Below are positions 1 to 6,797 of a stretch of DNA of 15,734 bases, in pieces (position 1 is the first letter of the stretch; each line of letters starts with the position of its first letter). The stretch is from Phenylobacterium sp. GTDB lineage: Bacteria; Pseudomonadota; Alphaproteobacteria; Caulobacterales; Caulobacteraceae. Where the stretch lies: NCBI GenBank assembly GCA_019264505.1, contig JAHUZY010000427.1:1-15734 (forward strand), in the 5' to 3' direction. The position numbers were made by a program, and so were the translations under genes. The notes under the pieces were generated by a model. It was not told the origin of the DNA. It worked only from the letters and a program-made list of their open reading frames with translations, and searched no databases.

Positions 1-266
1 GGCCCCCGCCCCTGCCGCCGGCCTCGGGCGTGGCCGTGCTGGTGGAAAGCGAAGGGGGCGGTAAGGCCGCCCTGCTGGTCGAGGCCATCCAGGGCCAGCG
101 CCAGGTGGTCATCAAGAGCCTGGAAGCCAACTACCAGCACATCCACGGGGTCGCCGCGGCGCCCATCCTGGGCGATGGCCGGGTGGCGCTGATCCTGGAT
201 GTCGACGCCCTGGTGACGACCTCGCGCCGCAAGGCGCCCCGTATCGAGAAGCGAATGGCGGTTTGA
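1..266 (+). CDS. cheA: Chemotaxis histidine kinase CheA, C-terminal end only
   Basis: Partial: the reading frame is open from the left edge (first full codon at base 3) to TGA at 264-266, so only about 87 C-terminal residues are seen. They form the end of the CheW-like regulatory (P5) domain that docks CheA to CheW and receptors. The sequence [18 protein letters not shown] followed by [13 protein letters not shown] is the classic end of this domain. A short basic tail ([11 protein letters not shown]) follows. Kinase, dimerisation and HPt domains must lie to the left of the window. The proline-rich first visible codons fit the variable loop of the P5 domain. The gene is immediately followed by cheW, 2 bases after its stop, so they are co-transcribed. 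Confidence 0.93.
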   Translation, partial: PPPLPPASGVAVLVESEGGGKAALLVEAIQGQRQVVIKSLEANYQHIHGVAAAPILGDGRVALILDVDALVTTSRRKAPRIEKRMAV

Positions 267-268
267 CC

Positions 269-736
269 ATGACTGACACCGTGACCCAAGGCGTCGCCCA
301 GCGGCGCGAACTGATCGCGTTCCGCATCGGCGACCAGGAGTTCTGCGTCGACATCATGTCGGTGCGGGAGATCCGTGGCTGGGCGCCGGCCACCCCGCTG
401 CCGCGCACCCCCTCCTTCGTGAAGGGCGTCATCAACCTGCGCGGCGCGGTCCTGCCGATCATCGACCTGGGCGCCCGGCTTGGCCTGAACACCTCCGAGC
501 CCACCGCCCGTCACGTCATCATGGTCGTCCATATCGGCGAGCGGACCATCGGCCTGCTGGTCGATGCGGTGTCCGACATCATCAATATGAGCGACGACCT
601 GGTCCAGCCGACCCCGGACGTGGCCAGCGACCAGGTGAAGACCTTCGTCAAGGGCCTGTTCGCCCTCGACGGCCGCATGGTCAGCCTGATCGCCCTGGAC
701 CGCGTCCTGCCCGAGACAGAAGCCGAGGCGGCATGA
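269..736 (+). CDS. cheW: Chemotaxis adaptor protein CheW
   Basis: A 155-residue soluble adaptor that couples CheA to chemoreceptors in the polar signalling array. The whole protein is one CheW-like SH3-type domain: an N-terminal strand region [15 protein letters not shown] (about residues 15-29), the diagnostic core [17 protein letters not shown] (51-67), then [10 protein letters not shown] (95-104) and a C-terminal [16 protein letters not shown] stretch. Length matches the family. I chose ATG 269; an in-frame TTG at 263 would add two residues but overlaps the cheA stop. Its stop overlaps the cheR start as ATGA (733-736), implying translational coupling. Confidence 0.95.
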   Translation: MTDTVTQGVAQRRELIAFRIGDQEFCVDIMSVREIRGWAPATPLPRTPSFVKGVINLRGAVLPIIDLGARLGLNTSEPTARHVIMVVHIGERTIGLLVDAVSDIINMSDDLVQPTPDVASDQVKTFVKGLFALDGRMVSLIALDRVLPETEAEAA

Positions 737-1623
737 CGCAGACCCCGGACTCCCGGCGCGGCGCGAAAAACGAAGGTCTGGTCGACGGCGAATTCCTGCT
801 GACGGCCGAGGACTTCCGCAAGATCGCCCAGATCCTGCACTCCTATGCCGGCATCGCCCTGAACGAGGGCAAGGCTGCGCTCGTCTATTCGCGCCTGGCC
901 AAGCGTCTGCGCACGCTCGGCCTGCGGAACTTCCGCGAGTATTGCGCCCTGGTGGAGGACGTCGACGCCCTGGACGAGCGCCAGGCCATGATGGCCGCGC
1001 TCACCACCAATGTGACGCGCTTCTTCCGCGAGCCGCACCACTTCGACCACCTGCGCGACCAGGTGATGCCCGAGCTCGCCGCCCGCGCCCGGGCTGGCGG
1101 TCGGGTGCGCATGTGGTCGGCCGCCTGCTCCAACGGCCAGGAGCCCTACTCCATGGCCATCACCCTGCTGTCGGTCCTGCCTGAGGCCGCCAAGCTGGAC
1201 GTGAAGATCCTGGCCACCGACATCGACCCCAACATGGTCGCCGAGGGCAAGGCCGGCTGCTACCGCGAGGACTCCGTCTCGCCGGTCCCGCTGGAGCTGC
1301 GCCGGCGCTGGTTCGAGAAGGTGCAGGCCGCCGACGGCCGCATCTGGTCGGTCTCGCCCGAGCTGCGGGACCTGGTGTCCTTCCGTGAGCTGAACCTGAT
1401 CGGCGACTGGCCCATGCGCGGCCGGTTCGACGTGATCTTCTGCCGCAATGTGGTGATCTATTTCGACGAGCCCACGCAGGAGCGGATCTGGAGCCGCTTC
1501 GTCCCGGCCATGAATCCGGGGGGCACCCTCTATATCGGCCATTCTGAGCGAGTCAGCGGCCCGGCTGTCTCCACCCTCGAGACCGCCGGCCTGACCACCT
1601 ATCGCTTGAGGACCAAGCCATGA
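733..1623 (+). CDS. cheR: Chemoreceptor glutamate methyltransferase CheR
   Basis: A 296-residue S-adenosylmethionine-dependent methyltransferase that methylates glutamates on chemoreceptors for adaptation. The N-terminal helical domain (about 22-90) ends in the family signature [10 protein letters not shown] (91-100). The SAM-binding domain follows, with [16 protein letters not shown] (128-143; the usual ST-G-E/Q-EPYS loop), ATDID (161-165, binds the adenosine ribose) and [10 protein letters not shown] (236-245). It ends with GHSE near 269-272. No TPR extension is present, so it is a plain CheR. It overlaps cheW and cheB by ATGA at each end and works opposite CheB. Confidence 0.95.
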   Translation: MTQTPDSRRGAKNEGLVDGEFLLTAEDFRKIAQILHSYAGIALNEGKAALVYSRLAKRLRTLGLRNFREYCALVEDVDALDERQAMMAALTTNVTRFFREPHHFDHLRDQVMPELAARARAGGRVRMWSAACSNGQEPYSMAITLLSVLPEAAKLDVKILATDIDPNMVAEGKAGCYREDSVSPVPLELRRRWFEKVQAADGRIWSVSPELRDLVSFRELNLIGDWPMRGRFDVIFCRNVVIYFDEPTQERIWSRFVPAMNPGGTLYIGHSERVSGPAVSTLETAGLTTYRLRTKP

Positions 1624-2657
1624 CCGTCCGCGTACTCATCGTCGACGACTCGGCGACCATGCGCAGCCTCATCGCCGCCACCCTGCGGCAGGACCCCGAA
1701 ATCGAGGTCCTCGGCTTCGCCAATGATCCCCTGGAAGCCCGGGACGCGATCAAGCGCCTGAACCCCGACGTCATCACCCTGGACGTCGAGATGCCGCATA
1801 TGAGCGGCCTCGACTTCCTCGAGAAGATCATGCGCCTGCGGCCCATGCCCGTGGTCATGGTCTCCACCCTGACCCAGGCCGGGGCCGACGCCACCCTGTC
1901 GGCCATGGAGCTCGGCGCCGTCGATTGCGTCGGCAAGCCCGGCGCCGGCAATACGGCCTCGGAAGCCTTCGCCGACCTCGCCGAAAAGGTGAAGGCCGCC
2001 GCCCGCGCCCGGGTTCGCCCCTTCTCCGGCCCGGTGGTCCGCGCCGAGGAGAACCGCACCTATCGGGCCGAGGACATCATCGTCGCCATCGGCTCCTCCA
2101 CGGGCGGGGTCGAGGCGCTGATGACGATCCTCTCGGCCTTCCCGGCCACCTGCCCGCCGACCGTCATCACCCAGCACATGCCCGCGACCTTCACCAAGAG
2201 CTTCGCCGAGCGCCTCGACCGGGTGTCCGGCGCCAAGGTGGCCGAGGCCTGGGACGGGGCGCGCCTGGCGCCCGGTCACGTCTATCTGGCTCCCGGCGGC
2301 GCCGCCCACCTGGAGGTCACCGGAACCACCCATCCCACCTGCCGCCTGCGGGTCGATGAGCCGGTCAACGGCCATAGGCCTTCCGTGGACGTTCTGTTCG
2401 AGTCGGTCGCCCGGCTGAACCGTCCGTCCCTCGGCGTGATCCTGACCGGCATGGGCCGCGATGGCGCACAGGGTCTGCTGACCATGCGCAAGGCCGGCGC
2501 CCACACCCTGGGCCAGGATGAGGCCAGCTGCGTGGTCTATGGGATGCCCCGCGCCGCCCACGAGATCGGGGCAGTGGAAAAACAGTCGCCGCTTGCTCGC
2601 ATGAGCGCGGCAATCCTTGGTCTATGCGCGGCGACCGAGCCGCAAAGGAGCGCCTGA
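1620..2657 (+). CDS. cheB: Chemotaxis methylesterase/glutamine deamidase CheB
   Basis: A 345-residue two-domain enzyme that removes receptor methyl esters when phosphorylated by CheA. The N-terminal receiver has the acidic pair D9-D10, phosphoacceptor D55 (in VITLDVEMP) and K106. A linker of about 35 residues leads to the esterase domain. Its catalytic triad is visible as S160 (GSSTGG), H186 (QHMP) and D281 (GMGRDG); the spacings of 26 and 95 residues match those of enteric CheB. The end carries the conserved [14 protein letters not shown] stretch. Nothing is missing, so it should be active. It starts inside the cheR stop (ATGA) and its own stop overlaps the next ATG (TGATG). Confidence 0.96.
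   Translation: MTVRVLIVDDSATMRSLIAATLRQDPEIEVLGFANDPLEARDAIKRLNPDVITLDVEMPHMSGLDFLEKIMRLRPMPVVMVSTLTQAGADATLSAMELGAVDCVGKPGAGNTASEAFADLAEKVKAAARARVRPFSGPVVRAEENRTYRAEDIIVAIGSSTGGVEALMTILSAFPATCPPTVITQHMPATFTKSFAERLDRVSGAKVAEAWDGARLAPGHVYLAPGGAAHLEVTGTTHPTCRLRVDEPVNGHRPSVDVLFESVARLNRPSLGVILTGMGRDGAQGLLTMRKAGAHTLGQDEASCVVYGMPRAAHEIGAVEKQSPLARMSAAILGLCAATEPQRSA
2644..2650 (+). promoter_or_regulatory. Ribosome binding site for cheY at 2657
   Basis: AAAGGAG lies 6 bases before ATG 2657, inside the last codons of cheB. It decides the cheY start: an upstream in-frame ATG at 2624 would add 11 residues unlike any CheY N-terminus and lacks such a site. Confidence 0.7.
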
Positions 2658-3046
2658 TGCCCGCCCCCGGAGCCATCAAGACCTTGATCGCTGACGATCA
2701 GCAATCCATGCGCTCGCTGATCCGCACCAGCCTGAACGCCCTGGGTATCAACCAGACGCGAGAAGCCGCCGACGGGGAGGACGCCCTGCGCGCCCTGCTG
2801 GCCCAGCCCGCCAATCTGGTGATCACCGACTTCAACATGCCCAAGCTGGACGGGCTGGGACTGCTGCGCGCCATCCGCGCCCACGGCCCCATCTCGAAGA
2901 CCGCCGTCATCATGCTGACCGGCCGCGCCGACCGCGAGCTGGTGCAGCGGGCGGTGCAGTTCGGGGTCAACAATTATCTGGTCAAACCCTTCACGACCCA
3001 GACGCTGAAGGAAAAGATCGAAGCCGTTTTCGGGCCGCTTGAATGA
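2657..3046 (+). CDS. cheY: Single-domain response regulator CheY (second CheY of the operon in Caulobacter order)
   Basis: A 129-residue receiver domain with no output domain, which acts by binding a partner such as the flagellar switch. Key residues are all present: D13-D14, phosphoacceptor D58 (LVITDFNMP), T88 (MLTGR) and K110 (LVKPF). The switch aromatic position near residue 107 is Y (NNYLVKP), as in motor-binding CheYs. It is phosphorylated by CheA. The start at ATG 2657 is set by the strong AAAGGAG upstream and overlaps the cheB TGA by one base. Its stop overlaps cheD by ATGA. In Caulobacter the gene here is called cheYII; that name is by position only. Confidence 0.93.
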   Translation: MPAPGAIKTLIADDQQSMRSLIRTSLNALGINQTREAADGEDALRALLAQPANLVITDFNMPKLDGLGLLRAIRAHGPISKTAVIMLTGRADRELVQRAVQFGVNNYLVKPFTTQTLKEKIEAVFGPLE

Positions 3047-3600
3047 TCGTTGAAAACATCTCCCAGCGCGCCGGCAAGCGGGTCCATGTGGTCCAGGGCG
3101 AGCACTATGTCACCGGCGATCCGGAAATCACCCTGACCACCATTCTGGGCAGCTGCGTGGCCGTGTGCCTGTGGGATCCTGAGCGCGGCGTCGGGGGGAT
3201 GAATCACTTCCTGCTGCCGGAGGGCAAGGCCGAGGGCGCCAATGAAGGCCGCCGGTACGGCGCCTTCGCCATGGAGCTCTTGATCAACGAACTTCTGCGT
3301 CTGGGCGCCCGTCGCGAGCGCCTGCAGGCCAAGCTGTTCGGCGGAGCCCGGATGTTCAGCGGCCTGTCGGATGTGGGCGCCTCGAACATCGCATTCGCCG
3401 AGCGCTTCATGCGCGACGAAGGCATTCCGGTGATGGGCACCAGCCTCGGGGGCTTCGGCGCCCGGCGGATTCAGTTCTGGCCGACCACCGGTCGGGCCCA
3501 GCAGAAGACCGTGACCGACACCCAGGAGCTGACCACCCTCAAGGAGGTCCCGAAGCCGGCCCCTGTGGTCGTCGACGACGGCGCCGTGGAGCTGTTCTGA
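3043..3600 (+). CDS. cheD: Chemoreceptor glutamine deamidase CheD
   Basis: A 185-residue cysteine hydrolase that deamidates specific receptor glutamines. The catalytic set is visible: T32, C38 (in TTILGSCVAVCLWD) and H55 (GGMNHFLLP). The C-to-H gap of 17 matches the Thermotoga enzyme. The conserved KLFGGARMF stretch and a final GGFGARRIQFWPTTG follow. About 34 further residues form an acidic, proline-containing tail that ends DDGAVELF. That terminal ELF recalls the end of the next protein (LDLF). No CheC is visible in this window as a partner. The start overlaps the cheY stop (ATGA) and the stop overlaps the cheU start (TGATG). Confidence 0.94.
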   Translation: MIVENISQRAGKRVHVVQGEHYVTGDPEITLTTILGSCVAVCLWDPERGVGGMNHFLLPEGKAEGANEGRRYGAFAMELLINELLRLGARRERLQAKLFGGARMFSGLSDVGASNIAFAERFMRDEGIPVMGTSLGGFGARRIQFWPTTGRAQQKTVTDTQELTTLKEVPKPAPVVVDDGAVELF

Positions 3601-3980
3601 TGCGGCCCGGCCAGGTCGCCGTCCTCGCGCCGCCGCTCCTGGCCGCCCTGGCCGCGGAAATGGACCATGCCGGCGACCTGTGCGCCCGGCTGGAAGAGCT
3701 GGTGACCCGGCTGGCCGCGGCCGTGGAGGGCGAACCTCGGGAGCTGGCCCTCAGCGAGGCCCAGACTCTGGATGTCCTGACGCAGCACCTGTCCGCCGTG
3801 GCGATCTTCATGCGCGGCATGTCTGAGCAGTTGACCACCGCCCGCAACGTCGATCCCGACGCGGTGCTGGCCCTGGTGCCGCTCAGCGAGCTCGCAGGCC
3901 GACTTCGCGGCGTGCTCTACAACGCCAGCCAGATTCCGCCGGCGCCAGATGGCGCGTCTGGCGATCTTGATCTGTTCTGA
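3600..3980 (+). CDS. cheU: CheU-like chemotaxis protein, possible CheZ-like CheY phosphatase
   Basis: A 126-residue, mostly helical, soluble protein of unproven function. Its place between cheD and the second cheY matches cheU in Caulobacter, which is the basis of the name. A long helix at about residues 50-80 contains D58-V-L-T-Q62, the D-x3-Q spacing of the CheZ active site (D143/Q147 in E. coli), preceded by AQ as in CheZ. The C-terminus (residues 111-126) is a flexible Pro/Gly/Asp stretch ending GDLDLF, reminiscent of the acidic-hydrophobic CheZ tail that docks on CheY. I infer that it may be a small CheY-P phosphatase like rhizobial CheT. It could equally be a structural partner. It overlaps cheD by one base. 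Confidence 0.75.
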   Translation: MRPGQVAVLAPPLLAALAAEMDHAGDLCARLEELVTRLAAAVEGEPRELALSEAQTLDVLTQHLSAVAIFMRGMSEQLTTARNVDPDAVLALVPLSELAGRLRGVLYNASQIPPAPDGASGDLDLF

Positions 3981-3989
3981 GGCGGTGCG

Positions 3990-4586
3990 GTGAGCCTCCA
4001 CCCAGATGTCCGGCTGAACCTGGCGCGCTCCAACGTCCTGCTGATCGACGACAACGAGCAGGCGCTGGAGGTGCTGGCCTCCATCTTCCGGGGCTTTGGC
4101 GTCCACCGGCAGGTGAAGTGTGGCTCGGCCGCCGACGCCCAGGCCGTGCTGCGTAGCCGTGAGATCGATCTGATCGTCTGCGACACCGTCATGCCCGACA
4201 TGGATGGCTACGCCTTCGTGCGCTGGCTGCGCCGGGAAGGCCCGGAGGAGGCGCGGTTCGCCCCGGTGATCATGCTGACCGGCCACGCCGCCCGCTCGAC
4301 CATCGAAAGCAGCCGCGATTGCGGCGCCAACTTCATCGTCTCCAAGCCCTTCACCCCGGAGGTCCTGCTGCAACGGATCTACTGGGTGGCCAAGGACGAA
4401 CGCTCCATGGTCCGCAGCGACTCCTATGTCGGACCCGACCGCCGCTTCCGGAACGTCGGGCCTCCGCTCGGCGTCAAGGGCCGGCGCAAGGACGATCTGT
4501 CGGCCCACATCGGGATAGCCAAGGATCCGAACATGGACCAGGACGAGATCGACAACCTGCTGAAGCCGCAAAGGGCCGCCCTATGA
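3990..4586 (+). CDS. cheYIII: CheY-like response regulator with arginine-rich tail (CheYIII / Cle type)
   Basis: A 198-residue protein made of a receiver domain and a tail of about 60 residues. The receiver has D20-D21, phosphoacceptor D65 (LIVCDTVMP), T97 and K119 (SKPF). The tail has an arginine-rich segment at 148-168 (GPDRRFRN and GRRKDD), like the c-di-GMP-binding arginine-rich tails of the Caulobacter Cle proteins that tune the flagellar motor. At 182-191 it has MDQDEIDNLL, close to the conserved N-terminal CheY-binding motif of FliM. The start is GTG 3990 after a weak GAGGCGG; this is the only non-overlapping junction of the operon. The stop overlaps cheE (ATGA). Receiver call certain, ligand binding inferred. 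Confidence 0.88.
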   Translation: MSLHPDVRLNLARSNVLLIDDNEQALEVLASIFRGFGVHRQVKCGSAADAQAVLRSREIDLIVCDTVMPDMDGYAFVRWLRREGPEEARFAPVIMLTGHAARSTIESSRDCGANFIVSKPFTPEVLLQRIYWVAKDERSMVRSDSYVGPDRRFRNVGPPLGVKGRRKDDLSAHIGIAKDPNMDQDEIDNLLKPQRAAL

Positions 4587-5062
4587 GCGACGCCGAAATC
4601 TTCAAGGTTCGCAACCGTCTGGCCAATCACGTCAGCGAACCCGGCGGCATGACGGCGGGCATGGCCGGCACCCGCGCGGCCCGGGAGCTGGCGGCCCAGC
4701 AGGGCAAGTCCTATGAGGCGATCGGCGAGGCGCTGGAGACCCTGGAATGGCTCTGCCAGGACAAGGCCGCGCCGATGGATTCGGTCTATGACCTGTCCAC
4801 CACCGTGCTCGATATCGCCGGGCTGTTCGATGACAAGCAGCTGTGCCGCGCCGCCTACAGCCTTTGCGAACTGGCCGATAAGCTCCGCACCCGGGGCGCC
4901 GCGGACTGGGCGCCGATCAAGATCCATGTGAACGGCATGCGGCTGATCTGGAACACCGCAGAGGCGGACCGCGAGGGTCTGAACGCCATGGTCGAAGGCC
5001 TCTGGAGCCTGACCGAACATCTGAGCATCGGCGACGGCGAGGCCGAGGCGCCGGCCGCCTGA
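4583..5062 (+). CDS. cheE: CheE-like chemotaxis operon protein, function unknown
   Basis: A 159-residue soluble, helical protein with no enzyme motif that I recognise. The gene is last in the operon, the position of cheE in the Caulobacter order, which is the basis of the name. Visible features are a helix-forming stretch SYEAIGEALETLEWLCQD (about 43-60), conserved-looking DLSTTVLDIAGLFDDKQLC (69-87), then W113-A-P-I-K and an acidic, Ala/Pro-rich C-terminus. No signal peptide or membrane segment is seen. The start at ATG 4583 overlaps the cheYIII stop by 4 bases; earlier in-frame starts would run deep into cheYIII and are rejected. Its place suggests a role in CheA/CheY output or array organisation. 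Confidence 0.75.
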   Translation: MSDAEIFKVRNRLANHVSEPGGMTAGMAGTRAARELAAQQGKSYEAIGEALETLEWLCQDKAAPMDSVYDLSTTVLDIAGLFDDKQLCRAAYSLCELADKLRTRGAADWAPIKIHVNGMRLIWNTAEADREGLNAMVEGLWSLTEHLSIGDGEAEAPAA

Positions 5063-5069
5063 GGGCAAG

Positions 5070-5104
5070 TTGTCGCCGGAAGCCGTGAAGGCCCCCGGCG
5101 ACAA
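5070..5104. terminator. Long hairpin between the converging che and thiolase operons
   Basis: TTGTCGCCGG (5070-5079) is perfectly repeated inverted as CCGGCGACAA (5095-5104). Inside the loop GCC (5082-5084) pairs with GGC (5090-5092), giving 13 base pairs with a symmetric 2x2 internal loop and a 5-base apical loop. It begins 8 bases after the cheE stop and ends 12 bases before the thiolase stop on the other strand. No clear T-run follows on either strand, so it may be a bidirectional Rho-independent-like terminator or a 3'-end stabiliser. Confidence 0.55.
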
Positions 5105-5116
5105 ACCTTCGGCCGA

Positions 5117-6256
5117 TCAGGCCTCGTTGGTGAAGATCACCGTGCCTGAGGCGGCGAACATGCCGCCCACCCCGTGACAGACGCTGATCTTGGCGCCGTC
5201 CACCTGGGCCGGCGCAATGCCGCGCATCTGACGCACGCTCTCCTGCAGGGCGTACATGCCGTACATCCCTGAGTGCATGTAGGAGAGCCCGCCGCCATTG
5301 GTGTTCAGCGGCAGCTTGCCGCCGATGGCGGTGTTGCGGCCATTGATGAAGTCCTTGGCCTCGCCCGGCTTGCAGAAGCCGAGGTCTTCCAGGCCGTAGA
5401 GCGGCAGGTGGGCGAAGGCGTCATAGATCATCAGGTGATCGACGTCGGCATGGCTGATGCCGGCCTCGTCAAAGGCCTTCTTACCCGAAACGCGGAAGGC
5501 CTTGGAGGTGGTGAAGTCCTCCATCTGGCTGACCATCGGCGTTTCCACGCTCTCGCCCGTGCCCAGCACATAGACCGGCTTCTGCGGGAAGTCCTTGGCC
5601 CGCTCGGCGCTGGTCAGGATGAGCGCGCCGCCGCCGTCGGTGACCAGGCAGCACATCAGCTTGCGGAACGGCCAGGCGATCATGTCGGAGTTCAGGACAT
5701 CGTCGATGGTGATCGGGTCGCGATAGGAGGCGCGCGGGTTCTTCGCCGCCCACTCCCGCTGGATCACCGCCACATTGGCCAGGTCTTCCTCGGTCACCCC
5801 ATAGGTCTTCATGTAGCGAAGCACCGGGATGGTGAACATGGTCGGCGGCGCGGTCACGCCATAGGGCATTTCGAACTGCCCCATCAGGCTGGACGGCGCA
5901 CGGCCAAAGCCCCCGGCGCCGACCCGCGAACGGCCCGATTCGCCATGCGTGATCAGGACGGTGGTGCACAGGCCCGCATTGATGGCCGCGGCCGCATGGC
6001 GGACATGCAGCATGAAGGAGCAGCCGCCGACGCTGGTGCCATCGGCATAGGTGGGCGTGATCCCGAGGTACTGGGCCAGCTCCACCGGCGAGATGCCGGC
6101 GCAGGCCACGCCGTCGATATCGGTGGGCTTCAGGCCGGCGTCGGCCATGGCGTTCAGGGCCGCGTCAGCGTGCAGGCCGATCACGGACACGTCCGGAATC
6201 TTGCCCATCTTGGTGGTCTCGGCCGCGCCGACGACCGCAACGGATTTCTGCATCAT
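5117..6256 (-). CDS. Thiolase-fold protein (SCP-x/Ltp2-like, probable aldolase partner of DUF35)
   Basis: A 379-residue thiolase-superfamily protein. It starts with SVAVVGAAETTKMG, typical of this lipid-transfer/thiolase-like branch. C79 (VGGCSFMLH) sits at the nucleophile position, CCLVTDGGGALIL is the central core, YDAFAHLPLYGLEDLGF is a branch signature, and VCHGVGG (H361) is near the end. The usual thiolase GHP motif is not present; NTNGGGLSYMHSG (318-330) replaces it. In the well-studied Ltp2-type proteins a similar change goes with retro-aldol cleavage of steroid side chains, with a DUF35 protein as partner. The DUF35 gene is directly upstream (7-base gap), which supports this. Starts at 6256 or 6253 are both ATG; an AAGGCGA site precedes them. 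The substrate is unknown. Confidence 0.85.
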   Translation of the reverse strand: MMQKSVAVVGAAETTKMGKIPDVSVIGLHADAALNAMADAGLKPTDIDGVACAGISPVELAQYLGITPTYADGTSVGGCSFMLHVRHAAAAINAGLCTTVLITHGESGRSRVGAGGFGRAPSSLMGQFEMPYGVTAPPTMFTIPVLRYMKTYGVTEEDLANVAVIQREWAAKNPRASYRDPITIDDVLNSDMIAWPFRKLMCCLVTDGGGALILTSAERAKDFPQKPVYVLGTGESVETPMVSQMEDFTTSKAFRVSGKKAFDEAGISHADVDHLMIYDAFAHLPLYGLEDLGFCKPGEAKDFINGRNTAIGGKLPLNTNGGGLSYMHSGMYGMYALQESVRQMRGIAPAQVDGAKISVCHGVGGMFAASGTVIFTNEA

Positions 6257-6263
6257 GGTCGCC

Positions 6264-6671
6264 TTACCCCTTGGCCGGCTGGAAGAACGGCAGCGTGATG
6301 GTGTCGCTCATTTTCTCGAAGACGACCTCGAGCGGCATGTCGAGCACCAGGGCTTCCGGAGTCTGGGGGCAGCCGACGATGTTGGTCATCATCCGCGGGC
6401 CTTCCTCGAGCTGCACCACGGCGATGGCGTAGGGCTCAGTCCCCATGTCCGGGCGGGGACGATGGTTGATCACGTAGGAATAGAGGGTGGCGCGGCCGCT
6501 GGCCTTGAAGACCTCGACATTGCGCGAGCCGGTCTTGGGCGCGAACGGGCGCGGCGGGAAATAGGCTTCACCGGTCTCCTTGCAACGCTGGAGCAGAAGC
6601 TCCCCGTTGCGGGTCCCGTCCCAGAAATGCTGGGTCTCCGGAGTCGGCTCCGGCAAAATGCGAGGCGGCAT
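6264..6671 (-). CDS. DUF35 / OB-fold acyl-CoA-binding protein with degenerate zinc ribbon
   Basis: A 135-residue protein of the DUF35 (ChsH2/Ltp2-partner) family: a short rubredoxin-like N-terminal region, then an OB fold that binds acyl-CoA. Visible are FWDGTRNGELLLQRC (16-30), the conserved FPPRPF (38-43), and the OB-fold strands ATLYSYVINHRP (61-72) and YAIAVVQLEEGPRMMTNIVG (81-100). The family normally has four zinc Cys (CxxC...CxxC); here only C30 remains, with T33, A44 and T47 at the other sites. I chose ATG 6671 because GGAG precedes it; a TTG at 6701 would add ten residues before the family start. It lies directly upstream of the thiolase-fold gene and probably forms a complex with its product. 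Confidence 0.85.
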   Translation of the reverse strand: MPPRILPEPTPETQHFWDGTRNGELLLQRCKETGEAYFPPRPFAPKTGSRNVEVFKASGRATLYSYVINHRPRPDMGTEPYAIAVVQLEEGPRMMTNIVGCPQTPEALVLDMPLEVVFEKMSDTITLPFFQPAKG

Positions 6672-6675
6672 AAGT

Positions 6676-6680
6676 CTCCA
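6676..6680 (-). promoter_or_regulatory. Ribosome binding site setting the DUF35 start at 6671
   Basis: On the - strand TGGAG precedes ATG 6671 with a 4-base spacer (ACTT). This favours ATG 6671 over the in-frame TTG at 6701. Confidence 0.55.
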
Positions 6681-6686
6681 TCCCTC

Positions 6687-6697
6687 AAACAATGTTT
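6687..6697. repeat. Small AT-rich dyad upstream of the DUF35 gene
   Basis: AAAC-AAT-GTTT is an inverted repeat in an AT-rich patch (about 6685-6705) unlike its GC-rich surroundings, 16 bases before the DUF35 start. It could be an operator half-dyad or chance. Only four bases per arm are perfect. Confidence 0.2.
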
Positions 6698-6699
6698 TC

Positions 6700-6725
6700 A
6701 AAAATCCCGGCCTCTTCCGGCCGAG
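6700..6725 (-). terminator. Intrinsic-terminator-like hairpin between DUF6285 and DUF35 genes
   Basis: Read on the - strand, CTCGGCC, loop GGAAGA, GGCCGGG forms a 7-pair stem (one U-G wobble) followed by ATTTTTG. This is the only GC stem plus T-run that I can see in the window. It would end the P450-phosphotransferase-DUF6285 transcript. It lies about 30 bases before the DUF35 start, so it could also act as an attenuator in that gene's leader. Confidence 0.6.
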
Positions 6726-6766
6726 CGGGCGCCAGAAAAGACGAGAGCGGCGCGCTTGTCGACCGG

Positions 6767-6797
6767 CTTAGAGCCCTGAGCCCGTTTCCTCCGACAA
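6767..6797 (-). promoter_or_regulatory. Possible promoter for the DUF35-thiolase pair
   Basis: On the - strand TTGTCG (6797-6792) is followed 17 bases later by GCTCTAAG (6774-6767), resembling the Caulobacter housekeeping pattern (TTGACG and GCTANAWC). If real, the transcript would start near 6760 and run through the 6700-6725 hairpin. The surrounding gap (6672-6823) also has a short TCCCA-CTTA-TGGGA hairpin at 6803-6816 and no gene. Confidence 0.25.

Noticed and set aside
511..1542. Long - strand open frame opposite cheW and cheR
   Set aside because: A shadow of high-GC coding: composition is rich in Gly, His, Gln, Asp and Leu with no domain, and the + strand genes are certain.
1599..2561. 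Long - strand open frame opposite cheB
   Set aside because: Shadow of cheB with no recognisable protein features.
3471..4571. Long - strand open frame opposite cheD, cheU and cheYIII
   Set aside because: It spans three well-supported + strand genes and shows no domain.
5273..6298. Long + strand open frame opposite the thiolase-fold gene
   Set aside because: Antisense shadow; the - strand protein has clear family motifs.
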